Positions 16,124-23,943 of a DNA stretch of 64,000 nucleotides are shown here, piece by piece. The stretch is from Ruminococcus sp. (GTDB taxonomy: Bacteria > Bacillota > Clostridia > Oscillospirales > Ruminococcaceae), in contig JAFQHO010000029.1 of the NCBI GenBank assembly GCA_017397925.1, forward strand, positions 1-64,000. Direction: 5' to 3'. Within the stretch, counting starts at the first letter, position 1. Every line of letters begins with the position of its first letter. Position numbers and translations under genes: made by a program. The notes under the pieces are model-generated. The model made no database searches and was not told the origin of the DNA. It saw nothing but the letters and a program-made list of their open reading frames with translations.

Positions 16124-16238
16124 AATTTCTCCTTTTGAACCTTACGTATAAAAAAGGTATATTTTAATTCCGGTACGAAATTCACGTTTTTCGACAATCT
16201 CGGACTGTCAAAGAGCTATGCTGTAATTAGCATTTATA

Positions 16239-16529
16239 TTACATCTTAACAACAATTTCAGAAGCTTTTTTATCAATCGCTGCATTTCGAAAATAAATAA
16301 CAACATTTACTGAAACAATTGCAAGATTAAGAATATACGCAATCAGAACATAGTTTATTTGTCCTGAAATTATTTTTGATAATATTCCCGCTACGTAACC
16401 AATTATGATAAGGATAATAAATGGCAAACTTGTACCTTTGGTTGTTCTTGCTTTATAGGCCTTAATTACGTTTAAAGGCCATGAAAAACCAAAACAAACA
16501 AGCATAATAGTTTCAAGAATCTGTCCCAT
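16239..16529 (-). CDS. PQ-loop / SemiSWEET-like transporter
   Basis: This 96-residue protein has three hydrophobic helices (about 4-22, 35-55 and 62-82) and the motif WPLNVIKAYKARTTKGTSLP, a PQ-loop-like segment. A single three-helix unit of this size matches bacterial SemiSWEETs, which dimerise to form a sugar path, or other PQ-loop proteins. Substrate unknown. AAGGAG is well placed before ATG. A GTTTTTCGACAATCTCGGACTG repeat fragment lies downstream (16186-16212). Confidence 0.75.
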   Translation of the reverse strand: MGQILETIMLVCFGFSWPLNVIKAYKARTTKGTSLPFIILIIIGYVAGILSKIISGQINYVLIAYILNLAIVSVNVVIYFRNAAIDKKASEIVVKM

Positions 16530-16671
16530 AAAAAACTCTCCTTATTAATTATCATTTAAGTTTATCCATTATATACTGAAAGCCTTCAGTTTAATGCAGA
16601 AATGTACAGTGTAGGTTCAAGCGAACCTCAATCACAATTTCAGTACAAAATTCACGTTTTTCGACAATCTC

Positions 16672-16693
16672 GGACTGCCAAAGGCAGCCCCTA
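16672..16693. repeat. GTAGGG-type hairpin repeat with GTTTTTCGACAATC tail
   Basis: GACTGCCAAAGGCAGCCCCTAC follows CGTTTTTCGACAATCTCG. The tail also occurs at 16186-16205 and 28183-28200. AATTCTTAATTCTTC units follow at about 16699-16732. Confidence 0.65.
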
Positions 16694-16712
16694 CAAATTA
16701 ATTCTTAATTCT

Positions 16713-17900
16713 TCATTCATAATTCTTAATTGGAGCAATGCTTCTTTCCAGAATACCGCTGAATTTCGCCAATGCCGTGCCATAATTGGTGAATGGCACA
16801 CCCTGCATTTCCGCCAGCTTTCTGCGGTATGCAACCTCTTTTTCATTGAGCATACAGCCGCCGCAATGGATTACAAGGGCATATTCCGTCAAATCTTCGG
16901 GGAAATCCCGTCCTGAGCTAAGGACAATTTCAAAATTTTTCCCCGTATGCTTTTTCAGCATATTCGGCAGTTTTACGCTGCCTATATCGCCGCATTGACG
17001 GTGATGTGTACATCCCTCGGATATGAGAATTTTGTCGCCATCTTTAAGGCTGTCAATCGCCGCCGCACCTTTTACCGCCGTATCGAGAAATCCCTTATAT
17101 CTCGCCATAAGAATTGAAAACGACGTAAGTGGAACATCTTCGGGAACTATCTCATTTACCCTGCCGAACACCTGAGAGTCTGTAACCACCATTTTCGGCG
17201 GTGCAGAGAGCTTTTTCAGCGTTTGTGCAAGCTGTTCGGGCTTTGAAAATACTGCAATCGCGTCAGCGTCAAGAATATCCCTGAGCGTCTGCACCTGTGG
17301 CAGAATCATACGTCCCTTTGGCGCTGATTCATCTATGGGAGTAACAAGCACCACCATATCGCCTGCATTGAGCAGATCCCCGATAATACGCCGTTCATTG
17401 TCGCATTTTTCAGCCAAAGCCGCAATCTTTTCTTTCAATTCGTGTATATTCTTTTTATTCCTTGCAGATACAGTTATTTCATTATCTGAATTTATCTCCC
17501 TGTCGCTTAAATCAGCCTTATTATAGGCAATAATACAAGGAATTTCACGCTCTTTAAAGAGCTGCACAAGCTCATTTTCGCATTCTCCCATACCTGCGGA
17601 TATATCCACCACAAGAACGGCAATATCCGTTTTTGCAAGTATCTGACGGGTTTTCTTCACGCGAAGTTCACCAAGCATTCCCTCGTCGTCATAACCAGGT
17701 GTGTCGATTATCTCAACTGCACCAAGAGGCAGCAGCTCCATTGCCTTATAAACGGGATCGGTAGTTGTTCCCTTAACGTCGGAAACAACGGACAATTCCT
17801 GCCCTGTTACCGCATTTACAAGAGAGGATTTTCCTGCATTTCTCCTGCCAAAAAAACCTATGTGTATTCTTTCCCCTGAGGGAGTATTATTTAAGCTCAT
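16713..17900 (-). CDS. hydF: [FeFe]-hydrogenase H-cluster maturation GTPase HydF
   Basis: HydF is the scaffold on which HydE and HydG build the 2Fe subcluster before transfer to the hydrogenase. The protein (395 residues) has an N-terminal GTPase domain with GRRNAGKSS (G1) at about residue 18, DTPGYD (G3) at about 68 and YNKAD (G4) at about 125. Its C-terminal iron-sulfur site is visible as CTHHRQCGD and HCGGC, matching the CxH...HCxxC pattern. The ATG at 17900 follows GAGG by eight bases; a TTG seven codons upstream is less likely. hydE, hydG and the hydrogenase are not in the window. Supports an H2-producing anaerobe. Confidence 0.95.
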   Translation of the reverse strand: MSLNNTPSGERIHIGFFGRRNAGKSSLVNAVTGQELSVVSDVKGTTTDPVYKAMELLPLGAVEIIDTPGYDDEGMLGELRVKKTRQILAKTDIAVLVVDISAGMGECENELVQLFKEREIPCIIAYNKADLSDREINSDNEITVSARNKKNIHELKEKIAALAEKCDNERRIIGDLLNAGDMVVLVTPIDESAPKGRMILPQVQTLRDILDADAIAVFSKPEQLAQTLKKLSAPPKMVVTDSQVFGRVNEIVPEDVPLTSFSILMARYKGFLDTAVKGAAAIDSLKDGDKILISEGCTHHRQCGDIGSVKLPNMLKKHTGKNFEIVLSSGRDFPEDLTEYALVIHCGGCMLNEKEVAYRRKLAEMQGVPFTNYGTALAKFSGILERSIAPIKNYE

Positions 17901-17930
17901 ATTATTTTCCTCTATTTTCAATATTAATTA

Positions 17931-17953
17931 AAGGGCGAGCAATGCTCGCCCTT
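17931..17953 (-). terminator. Perfect hairpin downstream of ldh (also a repeat-family member)
   Basis: AAGGGCGAGCA and TGCTCGCCCTT form an 11-bp perfect stem around a single base, so the real loop is larger. It sits 38 bp after the ldh stop. The sequence resembles the variable-head GTAGGG hairpins found elsewhere in the window. Confidence 0.6.
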
Positions 17954-17991
17954 GCACCAAATAACGTAAAATAGGCGATATGCATTAAAGC

Positions 17992-18942
17992 TTAATTCAT
18001 ATCAAGGCTTGAAATAACCTTTTTAAGAGCCTCTGCACTTGCACGAAGCTTGCCTATCTCAGGTTCAGTCATATTGGGGTAAATTTTCTTTATTATGCCC
18101 CGTCCGCCAACTACAGCAGGCAGGCTCAGACATACATCATTTATGCCGTATTTACCATCCATAAAGAATGATACTGTACGGATATTATTAGAATCGCGGA
18201 GAACGTCATCGCAGAGCTTGTTTATAGTGAGAGCAATAGCGTAGAATGTGGCACCCTTACGCTTGATAACCTCTCCCCCTGCACGGCGTACTTCCTCAAT
18301 AATTTCATCCTCATCTATTTCACGATGCTCCTGCTCTGCGCAGTACTGCTCCATAGAGCTTCCTGCAATAGTTGTAAGTGACCAGGGAATCATTGAAGTA
18401 TCACCGTGTTCGCCGAAAACATAAGCGTGAACGCTGTTAGGGCTGATATCAAGGTGGTCAGCAATGCTTGAACGAAGTCTTGAAGTATCAAGAGCCGTAC
18501 CGGAACCGATAACCTGCTCAGGCTTCAAATCGGTGCATTTGAGTATAGCGTAAGTAATAATGTCAACGGGATTGCTGACAACGATATATATAGCGTCAGG
18601 GGCAGCCTTGGCTACTTTAGGCATAACGTCCTTGATGATATTCACGTTTGCCTGTGCAAGGTCAATACGTGTCTGTCCCGGCTTACGCGCAAGACCAAGA
18701 GTTACAACGACAATATCAGCACCAGCCGCGTCATCGTAAGTACCGTCAAAAACCTCAACATTATGGCTGAATGAAACGCCCTGACGAATATCCATAGCTT
18801 CGCCCTTTGCCTTTTCTTTATTTATATCTATAAGGACGATATCGGAGCAAGTACCTGCAACTGCGAATGTATAAGCACAGGTTGCACCTACATTTCCTGC
18901 ACCGAGAACAGCAATTTTCTTTCCGCCTTTGATGTTAGCCAT
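17992..18942 (-). CDS. ldh: L-lactate dehydrogenase
   Basis: It reduces pyruvate to L-lactate with NADH during fermentation. At 316 residues it has normal length. Visible features are the Rossmann motif VLGAGNVGATCAY at about residue 13, GLARKPGQTR (coenzyme loop with the catalytic-site Arg) at about 86, SNPVDI at about 128 and the catalytic His in FGEHGDTSM at about 180. The absence of a malate-type Arg at the specificity position fits lactate rather than malate dehydrogenase. AAAGGTGGGG precedes ATG. A strong promoter with palindromes at its start and upstream suggests regulated expression. Confidence 0.95.
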   Translation of the reverse strand: MANIKGGKKIAVLGAGNVGATCAYTFAVAGTCSDIVLIDINKEKAKGEAMDIRQGVSFSHNVEVFDGTYDDAAGADIVVVTLGLARKPGQTRIDLAQANVNIIKDVMPKVAKAAPDAIYIVVSNPVDIITYAILKCTDLKPEQVIGSGTALDTSRLRSSIADHLDISPNSVHAYVFGEHGDTSMIPWSLTTIAGSSMEQYCAEQEHREIDEDEIIEEVRRAGGEVIKRKGATFYAIALTINKLCDDVLRDSNNIRTVSFFMDGKYGINDVCLSLPAVVGGRGIIKKIYPNMTEPEIGKLRASAEALKKVISSLDMN

Positions 18943-18981
18943 AAAAACCCCACCTTTTCTGAAATTATATGTTATATTGTC

Positions 18982-19007
18982 TTATGATAAATTATGATTT
19001 ATCATAA
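18982..19007. promoter_or_regulatory. 26-bp palindrome at the ldh start point
   Basis: TTATGATAAAT and ATTTATCATAA are perfect 11-bp arms around TATG. It begins three bases downstream of the ldh -10 hexamer, so it covers the expected transcription start and could be a repressor operator. Confidence 0.6.
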
Positions 19008-19009
19008 TT

Positions 19010-19038
19010 ATTATACCATATATTTATGAACATTTCAA
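19010..19038 (-). promoter_or_regulatory. ldh promoter
   Basis: The minus strand reads TTGAAA at 19038-19033, a 17-bp spacer, and TATAAT at 19015-19010. The start point falls inside the adjacent palindrome. Confidence 0.75.
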
Positions 19039-19070
19039 GATAATGTGACGTTTTTTCCTAATATTGTATA

Positions 19071-19112
19071 GTTACACAAACATTGATAAATGTTTGTCAA
19101 TGTTTGTGTAAC
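19071..19112. promoter_or_regulatory. 16-bp inverted repeat upstream of ldh and mazF
   Basis: GTTACACAAACATTGA at 19071-19086 faces TCAATGTTTGTGTAAC at 19097-19112, a perfect 16-bp inverted repeat with a 10-base spacer. The spacer contains a third AATGTTTG copy. A regulator site for either divergent gene is likely. Confidence 0.6.
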
Positions 19113-19256
19113 GACTGTCATTTCCGCCGCTGAAAACATATAATATATCAGAATATTCCACTGAATAATTTACAGCTTTTGAACAATAATAGCAACAGGG
19201 AGAGCAACTCCCAAAAAATCACAGGCAAACCGCCTGAAAACAGGAGCTGAATATAT

Positions 19257-19604
19257 ATGTCTGTAAAAAGAGGAGAAATTTATTATGCCGATTTAAGCCC
19301 CGTAGTCGGCTCAGAACAGGGCGGAGTAAGGCCTGTACTTATCGTTCAGAATGACGTTGGCAACAGGCACAGTCCCACTGTAATAGCCGCAGCCATTACA
19401 AGCAGACAGGACAAAAACCGCCTGCCTACACATATTGAAGTACAGGCAGATAAATGCGGCCTCGCCCGTGACAGCATCGTATTACTGGAACAAATACGCA
19501 CCATAGATAAAAAACGTCTTGGCGACAAAATGGGGGAGCTCGACCTCAATTCGATGAACAAGGTCAATACAGCACTTTCTATAAGCTTCGGGCTTGAAAT
19601 ATAG
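19257..19604 (+). CDS. mazF: MazF/PemK-family mRNA interferase
   Basis: The 115-residue protein matches the EndoA/MazF type of Gram-positive bacteria. RGEIYYADLSPVVGSEQGG lies at the N-terminus with the conserved Arg, and RPVLIVQND follows at about residue 24. Further features are TVIAAAITS at about 41 and the catalytic Thr-containing loop, with EQIRTIDKKRL at about 82. These toxins cut mRNA at short ACA- or UACAU-like sites. No antitoxin gene is next to it, which is unusual. AGGAG lies ten bases before ATG. A bidirectional hairpin ends the gene. Confidence 0.93.
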   Translation: MSVKRGEIYYADLSPVVGSEQGGVRPVLIVQNDVGNRHSPTVIAAAITSRQDKNRLPTHIEVQADKCGLARDSIVLLEQIRTIDKKRLGDKMGELDLNSMNKVNTALSISFGLEI

Positions 19605-19610
19605 GCAAAA

Positions 19611-19634
19611 ACGGGCGATCAGATGACCGCCCGT
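19611..19634. terminator. Bidirectional terminator hairpin mazF / CPBP gene
   Basis: ACGGGCG and CGCCCGT form a 7-bp stem between two convergent genes, preceded on the minus-strand exit side by an A-run (T-run in RNA). Confidence 0.65.
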
Positions 19635-19639
19635 GATTA

Positions 19640-20692
19640 TTATTCAAGCTTTGTAATAGTACTAAATGACATAACAATGCATATCACGCAGAAAATTATA
19701 AACAGAGGATTTGTAAACGTCCATTTATAGTATTTCTTCTGAACCTTATAATTCTCTCTTACATATTCGGCAACAGCCTTGCGCTTCACAATGAGGAAGA
19801 TAACCGCCAGCACAAAGAAGATAACAGAAATGCCTATACTGATAATTTCACCGACATTTTCGGGAGTATGCTCTTCAATTAATGTAAGACCCTCGCCGAA
19901 AACGAAATTATTGAGGAAATGAAGCAAAATAGACCATATAATACCATATTCAATAGCTGTATAGCCTAAAACCATTCCTACAACAAAAGCATAGGGAGAT
20001 TGTACGATATTTGCGTGCATTACGCCGAATAAAACGGATGAAATCAATACGGCATAACCCTTGCCCAGGCCTGTTTTTTCAAAGGATTTCATCATATATC
20101 CGCGGTATACAATTTCTTCGAACACAGGCGCAACAAAGCCTGCATAAAACATCATTGAAATCGAACTGCTGCCGCCTGATGCCGATTCAACTGCCTCCTG
20201 TGCAGTTAAACCAATAAGATTGAGGAGTGCCTCAACGCCCATATCAGCCAATCCAAAGACAAGCTGACCGCCGTAGAAAACGCAGAAAATAATGAAAAAC
20301 GATTTAAAATTCATACTTTTCTGCTTGGCGAAAATTTCCTTGAATTTTATGGTTTTCCGCATATACAGTGCAAGGAAGAAAACGGCGATAAATACGGCAA
20401 TTGAGCTGCCCATATCGGTATTTTCAAACCAGGCCATAAAATCATCGTAAAAGCTTTCAGGCTTCCCCATTACCATTTGCACAACCATAACGATTACTGA
20501 AAGGATAATAATTATACCCATTACAACAGCTATCATTATGCCGTCATAGAGCAGAACACCGCCGAAGATTTTATACATCCACTTTTTGAAACGATTTTCC
20601 TCAGCTTTTTCAGGCGGAAGCGGCGGCGGATACGGCTGATTTACCGTATTTGTGCCAATTTGTTGATTTGACTGATTGTTAAAATTTTCCAT
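19640..20692 (-). CDS. CPBP-family intramembrane metalloprotease
   Basis: This 350-residue polytopic protein has about eight hydrophobic helices. A proline-rich N-terminal tail (PYPPPLPPEK) precedes the first helix. The family motifs are present: EEIVYRGYM (EExxxR) at about residue 195, FGVMHA at about 232 and HFLNNF at about 272, which supply the Glu and His metal ligands. CPBP (Abi) proteases act inside the membrane; roles include prenyl-protein processing in eukaryotes and bacteriocin immunity in bacteria. The substrate here is unknown. GGGGG precedes ATG at 20692 by about ten bases; an in-frame extension upstream lacks support. Confidence 0.9.
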   Translation of the reverse strand: MENFNNQSNQQIGTNTVNQPYPPPLPPEKAEENRFKKWMYKIFGGVLLYDGIMIAVVMGIIIILSVIVMVVQMVMGKPESFYDDFMAWFENTDMGSSIAVFIAVFFLALYMRKTIKFKEIFAKQKSMNFKSFFIIFCVFYGGQLVFGLADMGVEALLNLIGLTAQEAVESASGGSSSISMMFYAGFVAPVFEEIVYRGYMMKSFEKTGLGKGYAVLISSVLFGVMHANIVQSPYAFVVGMVLGYTAIEYGIIWSILLHFLNNFVFGEGLTLIEEHTPENVGEIISIGISVIFFVLAVIFLIVKRKAVAEYVRENYKVQKKYYKWTFTNPLFIIFCVICIVMSFSTITKLE

Positions 20693-20821
20693 AATGATAA
20701 TAACCCCCTTTATCATATTACTATTGTAGCACACCAAAGATGAATTGTCAAGATTTTAACAGGAATGATAGTGAATTAAGAATTAAGAATTTCAGTTTGT
20801 AAAAACGGCATATAATTTTTC

Positions 20822-20848
20822 AACTGTTATATACACAGTATAACAGTT
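20822..20848. promoter_or_regulatory. AACTGTTATA inverted repeat
   Basis: AACTGTTATA and TATAACAGTT are perfect 10-bp arms around TACACAG. The same arm sequence occurs upstream of the tandem cyclophilin gene at 58467-58500. Confidence 0.45.
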
Positions 20849-21048
20849 AAAATTTGCCGCAATTACAGTGTAATAACATTACAAATTTAATATTTGATGC
20901 AAAAACAAATAACAATAAATTATATATACTTTTCACAAATCCACCTGTTGATGATTATCTAAAAAGTAGAAAATAAAAATTATTTTTCAATAATCAACCA
21001 TTTTTGGTTGAAAAAAGGCCGATTTTTGCCCTATAGTGAGGGGGTGTT

Positions 21049-21141
21049 ATGATGACAGCAAAAAAAGGTGGAAGAAAACTCCCACCCTTAGACTTAAAAT
21101 TTCATCATTTTAAAACCATTAAAAAAGCCGACGGCTTATAG
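21049..21141 (+). CDS. Doubtful 30-codon small ORF
   Basis: A very good ribosome binding site (GAGGGGGTGTT) stands directly before ATGATG, and the frame would encode a 30-residue basic peptide starting MMTAKKGG. However, the frame lies over the hairpin terminator of the convergent ispF transcript, and a hydrophobic or conserved feature is not visible. It may be a real microprotein gene or chance. Confidence 0.25.
   Translation: MMTAKKGGRKLPPLDLKFHHFKTIKKADGL
21060..21086 (-). terminator. Intrinsic terminator of the ispF transcript
   Basis: On the minus strand GGTGGGAG pairs with CTTCCACC around TTTT and is followed by seven Ts, a classical intrinsic terminator. A second short hairpin (AAGCC GTC GGCTT plus Ts) at about 21121-21136 precedes it. 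Confidence 0.75.
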
Positions 21142-21142
21142 C

Positions 21143-21625
21143 TTAAGAAGTTTCCTTAACCATAAGTGCCACGCAATGAGCCGATATGCCAAGCTTTTCG
21201 CCTGTAAATCCCAGATGCTCCTCTGTAGTAGCCTTAACGCTTATCTGTGATACATCACAGCCGCATACCCTTGCGATATTCTCACGCATAGCCACAATAT
21301 GAGGTGCAAGCTTAGGAGCCTGCGCTATAACAGTAGCGTCAATATTTCCTATAATATAGCCATTTTCGCGGCATATCTCCGCAATCCTTTCAAGAAGCTT
21401 CATACTGTCAGCACCGCGGTATTCCTCAGCAGTATCGGGAAAATGCTTGCCGATATCGCCAAGGGCAAGGGCTCCAAGCATTGAATCCATAACAGCGTGA
21501 AGCAGCACATCAGCGTCTGAATGGCCTAAAAGTCCCACGGTATGGGGAATATCAACACCGCCGAGAATCAGCTTTCTGCCCTCAACAAGCTTATGTACAT
21601 CGTAACCGTGACCTATTCTGAACAT
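21143..21625 (-). CDS. ispF: 2-C-methyl-D-erythritol 2,4-cyclodiphosphate synthase
   Basis: It catalyses the fifth step of the MEP isoprenoid pathway, making the cyclic diphosphate and releasing CMP. The 160-residue length is normal. The zinc-site GHGYDVHKL at about residue 4, [12 protein letters not shown] at about 33, [10 protein letters not shown] at about 55 and KATTEEHLG at about 129 are all present. The ATG at 21625 follows GGAG by eight bases; the frame seven codons longer overlaps that site. ispD lies just upstream in the same operon with one small gene between. Confidence 0.96.
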   Translation of the reverse strand: MFRIGHGYDVHKLVEGRKLILGGVDIPHTVGLLGHSDADVLLHAVMDSMLGALALGDIGKHFPDTAEEYRGADSMKLLERIAEICRENGYIIGNIDATVIAQAPKLAPHIVAMRENIARVCGCDVSQISVKATTEEHLGFTGEKLGISAHCVALMVKETS

Positions 21626-21642
21626 ACGTTTTTCTCCTTTTA

Positions 21643-22188
21643 TCAATAGTCAGCAGGGACATCAACATCTCCGCAGAAAACAAATTCATCAGGGTTTGAT
21701 TTAATATACTTCATCATTAAACTTTCGAGTTCTTCGTCAATTCCGTAAAAAACGCTGTCATATTCGCCGAAAATGTCTAAATACGCATCTTTTTCGGAAT
21801 CATAGCTAATTTCATCCAGCTTTTTCTGCCGTTCCTCACGGTCAAAAGGTATTGTGCCGCCAACCTTATTTATTACATTTTCAAAATTTTCGGCACATTT
21901 TTCCGCACCAATCAATTTAAATCCTTCCAGTGCATCTTTCCATACTACACCTGTTGAATTATAAAAAAACTGGTCGTGACCACCATTACAAACTTCGGCT
22001 TCATACAATTCTACAGCAAATATCAAACGTTGCCCTTTTGAAAAAGCAGAAAGGTCGGATTCATATCTGTTATATCCGTCATATATACTTACTTTCATCC
22101 ATAATGGTTCTATAATCTCCATAGAATCTAATTTTCCGCTTTTTATATCATCTTTGGTTATATTGTAATGCTTTTTTACATACTGCAT
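21643..22188 (-). CDS. DUF4375-like protein between ispD and ispF
   Basis: The product is 181 residues, soluble and acidic. The block [14 protein letters not shown] near residue 85 is the hallmark of DUF4375 (NGG-x-x-QFF-x-N-S/T-G), a family found near immunity-type and miscellaneous genes; no activity is known. GGAG lies eight bases before ATG and the gene starts two bases after the ispD stop, so it is inserted in the ispD-ispF operon. It has no evident link with isoprenoid synthesis. Confidence 0.82.
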   Translation of the reverse strand: MQYVKKHYNITKDDIKSGKLDSMEIIEPLWMKVSIYDGYNRYESDLSAFSKGQRLIFAVELYEAEVCNGGHDQFFYNSTGVVWKDALEGFKLIGAEKCAENFENVINKVGGTIPFDREERQKKLDEISYDSEKDAYLDIFGEYDSVFYGIDEELESLMMKYIKSNPDEFVFCGDVDVPADY

Positions 22189-22190
22189 AT

Positions 22191-22877
22191 TTATTTCTCC
22201 TTTTCCAGAGCAAGCAGAGTTTCCGCAATTTTTATATCTTCGGGAGTTGTAATCTTGATGTTTGTATAATCCCCCTCAGTCATATAAACCTTACATCCGA
22301 TAGCCTCCGCAAGCTGACAATCATCGGTAAAATCCAAATTATGCTCAAGGGCAAAATCAACACCCTCGAAGTATATCTTCTTCTTAAAAATCTGCGGAGT
22401 CTGCGTTATATATAGATTTTTTCTCGGCGGAGTATCAACAACAAGTCCGCTGTCAACCACCTTTATTGTGTCCTTTACGGGTACACCAAGTGAAGCACCG
22501 CCAAATACAAGGGCATCCTTTACAGCCTTTGAGATATGACAGGGCTTTACAAGAGGTCTTGCGCCGTCATGAACGGCAATAAGCTCTGTATCCTGCGATA
22601 TACAGCGAATTCCGTTAATAACGCTCTCCTGTCGTGTGCTGCCGCCCGTAACGCATTTTATAAGCTTTGTAATGCCTGTACGCTTTGCCTCTGCCTCAAT
22701 TTCGGGGATATCATCCTCACGGGCAACGATTACTATTTCCTTTATTTCGGAAGTTTCTTCAAAGGCTTTCATAGTCTGTCCTATAACAAGCCTGTCACCT
22801 AAGGGCATAAGTATCTTATTGATACCGCCCATTCTTGTGGAGCTTCCTGCACATACAATTACTGCTGATGTATTCAT
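22191..22877 (-). CDS. ispD: 2-C-methyl-D-erythritol 4-phosphate cytidylyltransferase
   Basis: It couples CTP to methylerythritol phosphate, the third step of the MEP pathway. The 228-residue length is normal. The nucleotide-binding start VIVCAGSSTRMGG (with Arg) at about residue 6, KILMPL at about 21, GGSTRQESV at about 78 and HDGARPLV at about 104 fit the family. GGAGG lies seven bases before ATG. Its start overlaps the end of the glycosyltransferase gene by four bases, so the two are coupled. Such overlap is also seen with ribitol-phosphate enzymes (TarI), but the adjacent ispF favours IspD. Confidence 0.92.
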   Translation of the reverse strand: MNTSAVIVCAGSSTRMGGINKILMPLGDRLVIGQTMKAFEETSEIKEIVIVAREDDIPEIEAEAKRTGITKLIKCVTGGSTRQESVINGIRCISQDTELIAVHDGARPLVKPCHISKAVKDALVFGGASLGVPVKDTIKVVDSGLVVDTPPRKNLYITQTPQIFKKKIYFEGVDFALEHNLDFTDDCQLAEAIGCKVYMTEGDYTNIKITTPEDIKIAETLLALEKEK

Positions 22878-23857
22878 TGCTTATCCTCCGATTTTTTGCC
22901 TGTATCATTTATAAATTCCGCAACGATATATCTGGGGCGCTGTTTAACCTCGGCATAGATTTTACCCACATATTCGCCGATTATACCCAGAGCAAGGAGC
23001 TGCAAACCACCGATAAACCATATGGAGCATACCGTACTTGACCAACCAAGCTCAGAAGCTCCCGCAAACTTCACAATAATCGTCCATATCATCGCAATAA
23101 TACTGATAAGGGACATTATAAAGCCCATAGTTGTAATGAGTTTCAGCGGCTTTGTGCTGAATGAGGTGATGCCGTTTATGGCGAATGCAAGCATTTTTTT
23201 CAGGGGATACTTACTTTCGCCTGCAAAACGCTCTGCACGCTCATAATATACGCTGCAGCTTTTGAAACCGATAAGGGGAACCATTCCGCGGAGGAAAAGA
23301 TTTACCTCCCTGTAATTAGCAAGCTCCTGCAGTACACGGCGGCTCATAAGGCGAAAATCCGCGTGGTTATACACCACATCTGCACCCATAACCTTCATAA
23401 ACTTATAGAAGCCCTCAGCGGTAAATTTCTTGAAAAATGTATCCGTATCTCTTGCGCTTCTTACACCGTATACCACCTGATTTCCTTCGTGGTATTTCTC
23501 TACCATAGCGTCGATTGCGTTTATATCGTCCTGCAAATCCGCATCCATAGTAATTGCCACATCGCATATATCCTTGACAGTCATAAGACCTGCAAGAACA
23601 GCATTCTGATGACCGCTGTTGCGTGCCAGGTCGATACCGGAAAATACTGTCGGGTCAGTACTGTGAAGCTCCTGTATAATCTCCCAAGTTTTATCCTTTG
23701 AGCCGTCATTTACGAATACTACACGACTTTCAGGGGATATAAGCCCCCTTTCGATAAGTGAAGCATATTTTTCCTTAAGCCGCTTTGCCGTTTCGTGAAG
23801 CACAGCCTCCTCATTGTAGCATGGAACGACCATATACAGCGTTTTTTCGTTGTTCAT
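22874..23857 (-). CDS. GT2 glycosyltransferase with two TM helices (polyprenyl-phosphate type)
   Basis: The 327-residue protein has an N-terminal GT-A domain with VVPCYNEE at about residue 8, VFVNDGSKDKTW at about 47, MDADLQDDI at about 98 and RDTDTFFKKF near 136. Two hydrophobic helices follow at about 238-262 and 275-298. This is the GtrB/DPM1-like layout, transferring a sugar to undecaprenyl phosphate at the inner membrane face. The sugar is unknown. Two consecutive ATGs exist; the second (23857) has better spacing from AAGGAG. It overlaps ispD, which also serves polyprenyl synthesis. Confidence 0.88.
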   Translation of the reverse strand: MNNEKTLYMVVPCYNEEAVLHETAKRLKEKYASLIERGLISPESRVVFVNDGSKDKTWEIIQELHSTDPTVFSGIDLARNSGHQNAVLAGLMTVKDICDVAITMDADLQDDINAIDAMVEKYHEGNQVVYGVRSARDTDTFFKKFTAEGFYKFMKVMGADVVYNHADFRLMSRRVLQELANYREVNLFLRGMVPLIGFKSCSVYYERAERFAGESKYPLKKMLAFAINGITSFSTKPLKLITTMGFIMSLISIIAMIWTIIVKFAGASELGWSSTVCSIWFIGGLQLLALGIIGEYVGKIYAEVKQRPRYIVAEFINDTGKKSEDKQ

Positions 23858-23905
23858 CATCTTCTCCTTGTTTATTATTTATGGGGACCTCTTATGCTAA
23901 TCCAA

Positions 23906-23933
23906 ACGGCATTTCCCAAATGAGAAATGCCGT
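23906..23933 (-). terminator. Hairpin downstream of the S26-like gene
   Basis: ACGGCATTTC and GAAATGCCGT form a perfect 10-bp stem with an 8-base loop, 11 bases after the stop of the upstream gene. The T-tract is weak. Confidence 0.55.
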
Positions 23934-23943
23934 CCAATAAAAA

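Larger units (their letters stand above)
18943..19256. other. Divergent intergenic region ldh / mazF
   Basis: The 314 bases hold the ldh promoter, a 26-bp palindrome at its start point, a 16-bp inverted repeat upstream of it, and a weak plus-strand promoter for mazF (TATAAT at 19139-19144). No mazE-like antitoxin frame is present. Confidence 0.75.
20693..21142. other. 450-bp intergenic region with palindromes
   Basis: Contains a GAATTAAGAATTAAGAATT repeat (about 20772-20791) and the inverted repeat AACTGTTATA/TATAACAGTT at 20822-20848. It also holds TGTAATAACATTACA near 20869, a TCAACC/GGTTGA hairpin near 20994, and a strong minus-strand terminator at 21060-21086. A 30-codon plus-strand frame at 21049-21141 is discussed separately. 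Confidence 0.7.

Noticed and set aside
16146-16238. Possible tRNA or structured RNA around the GTTTTTCGACAATC fragment
   Set aside because: No cloverleaf can be drawn; the sequence is a member of the repeat family seen at 16655 and 28183.
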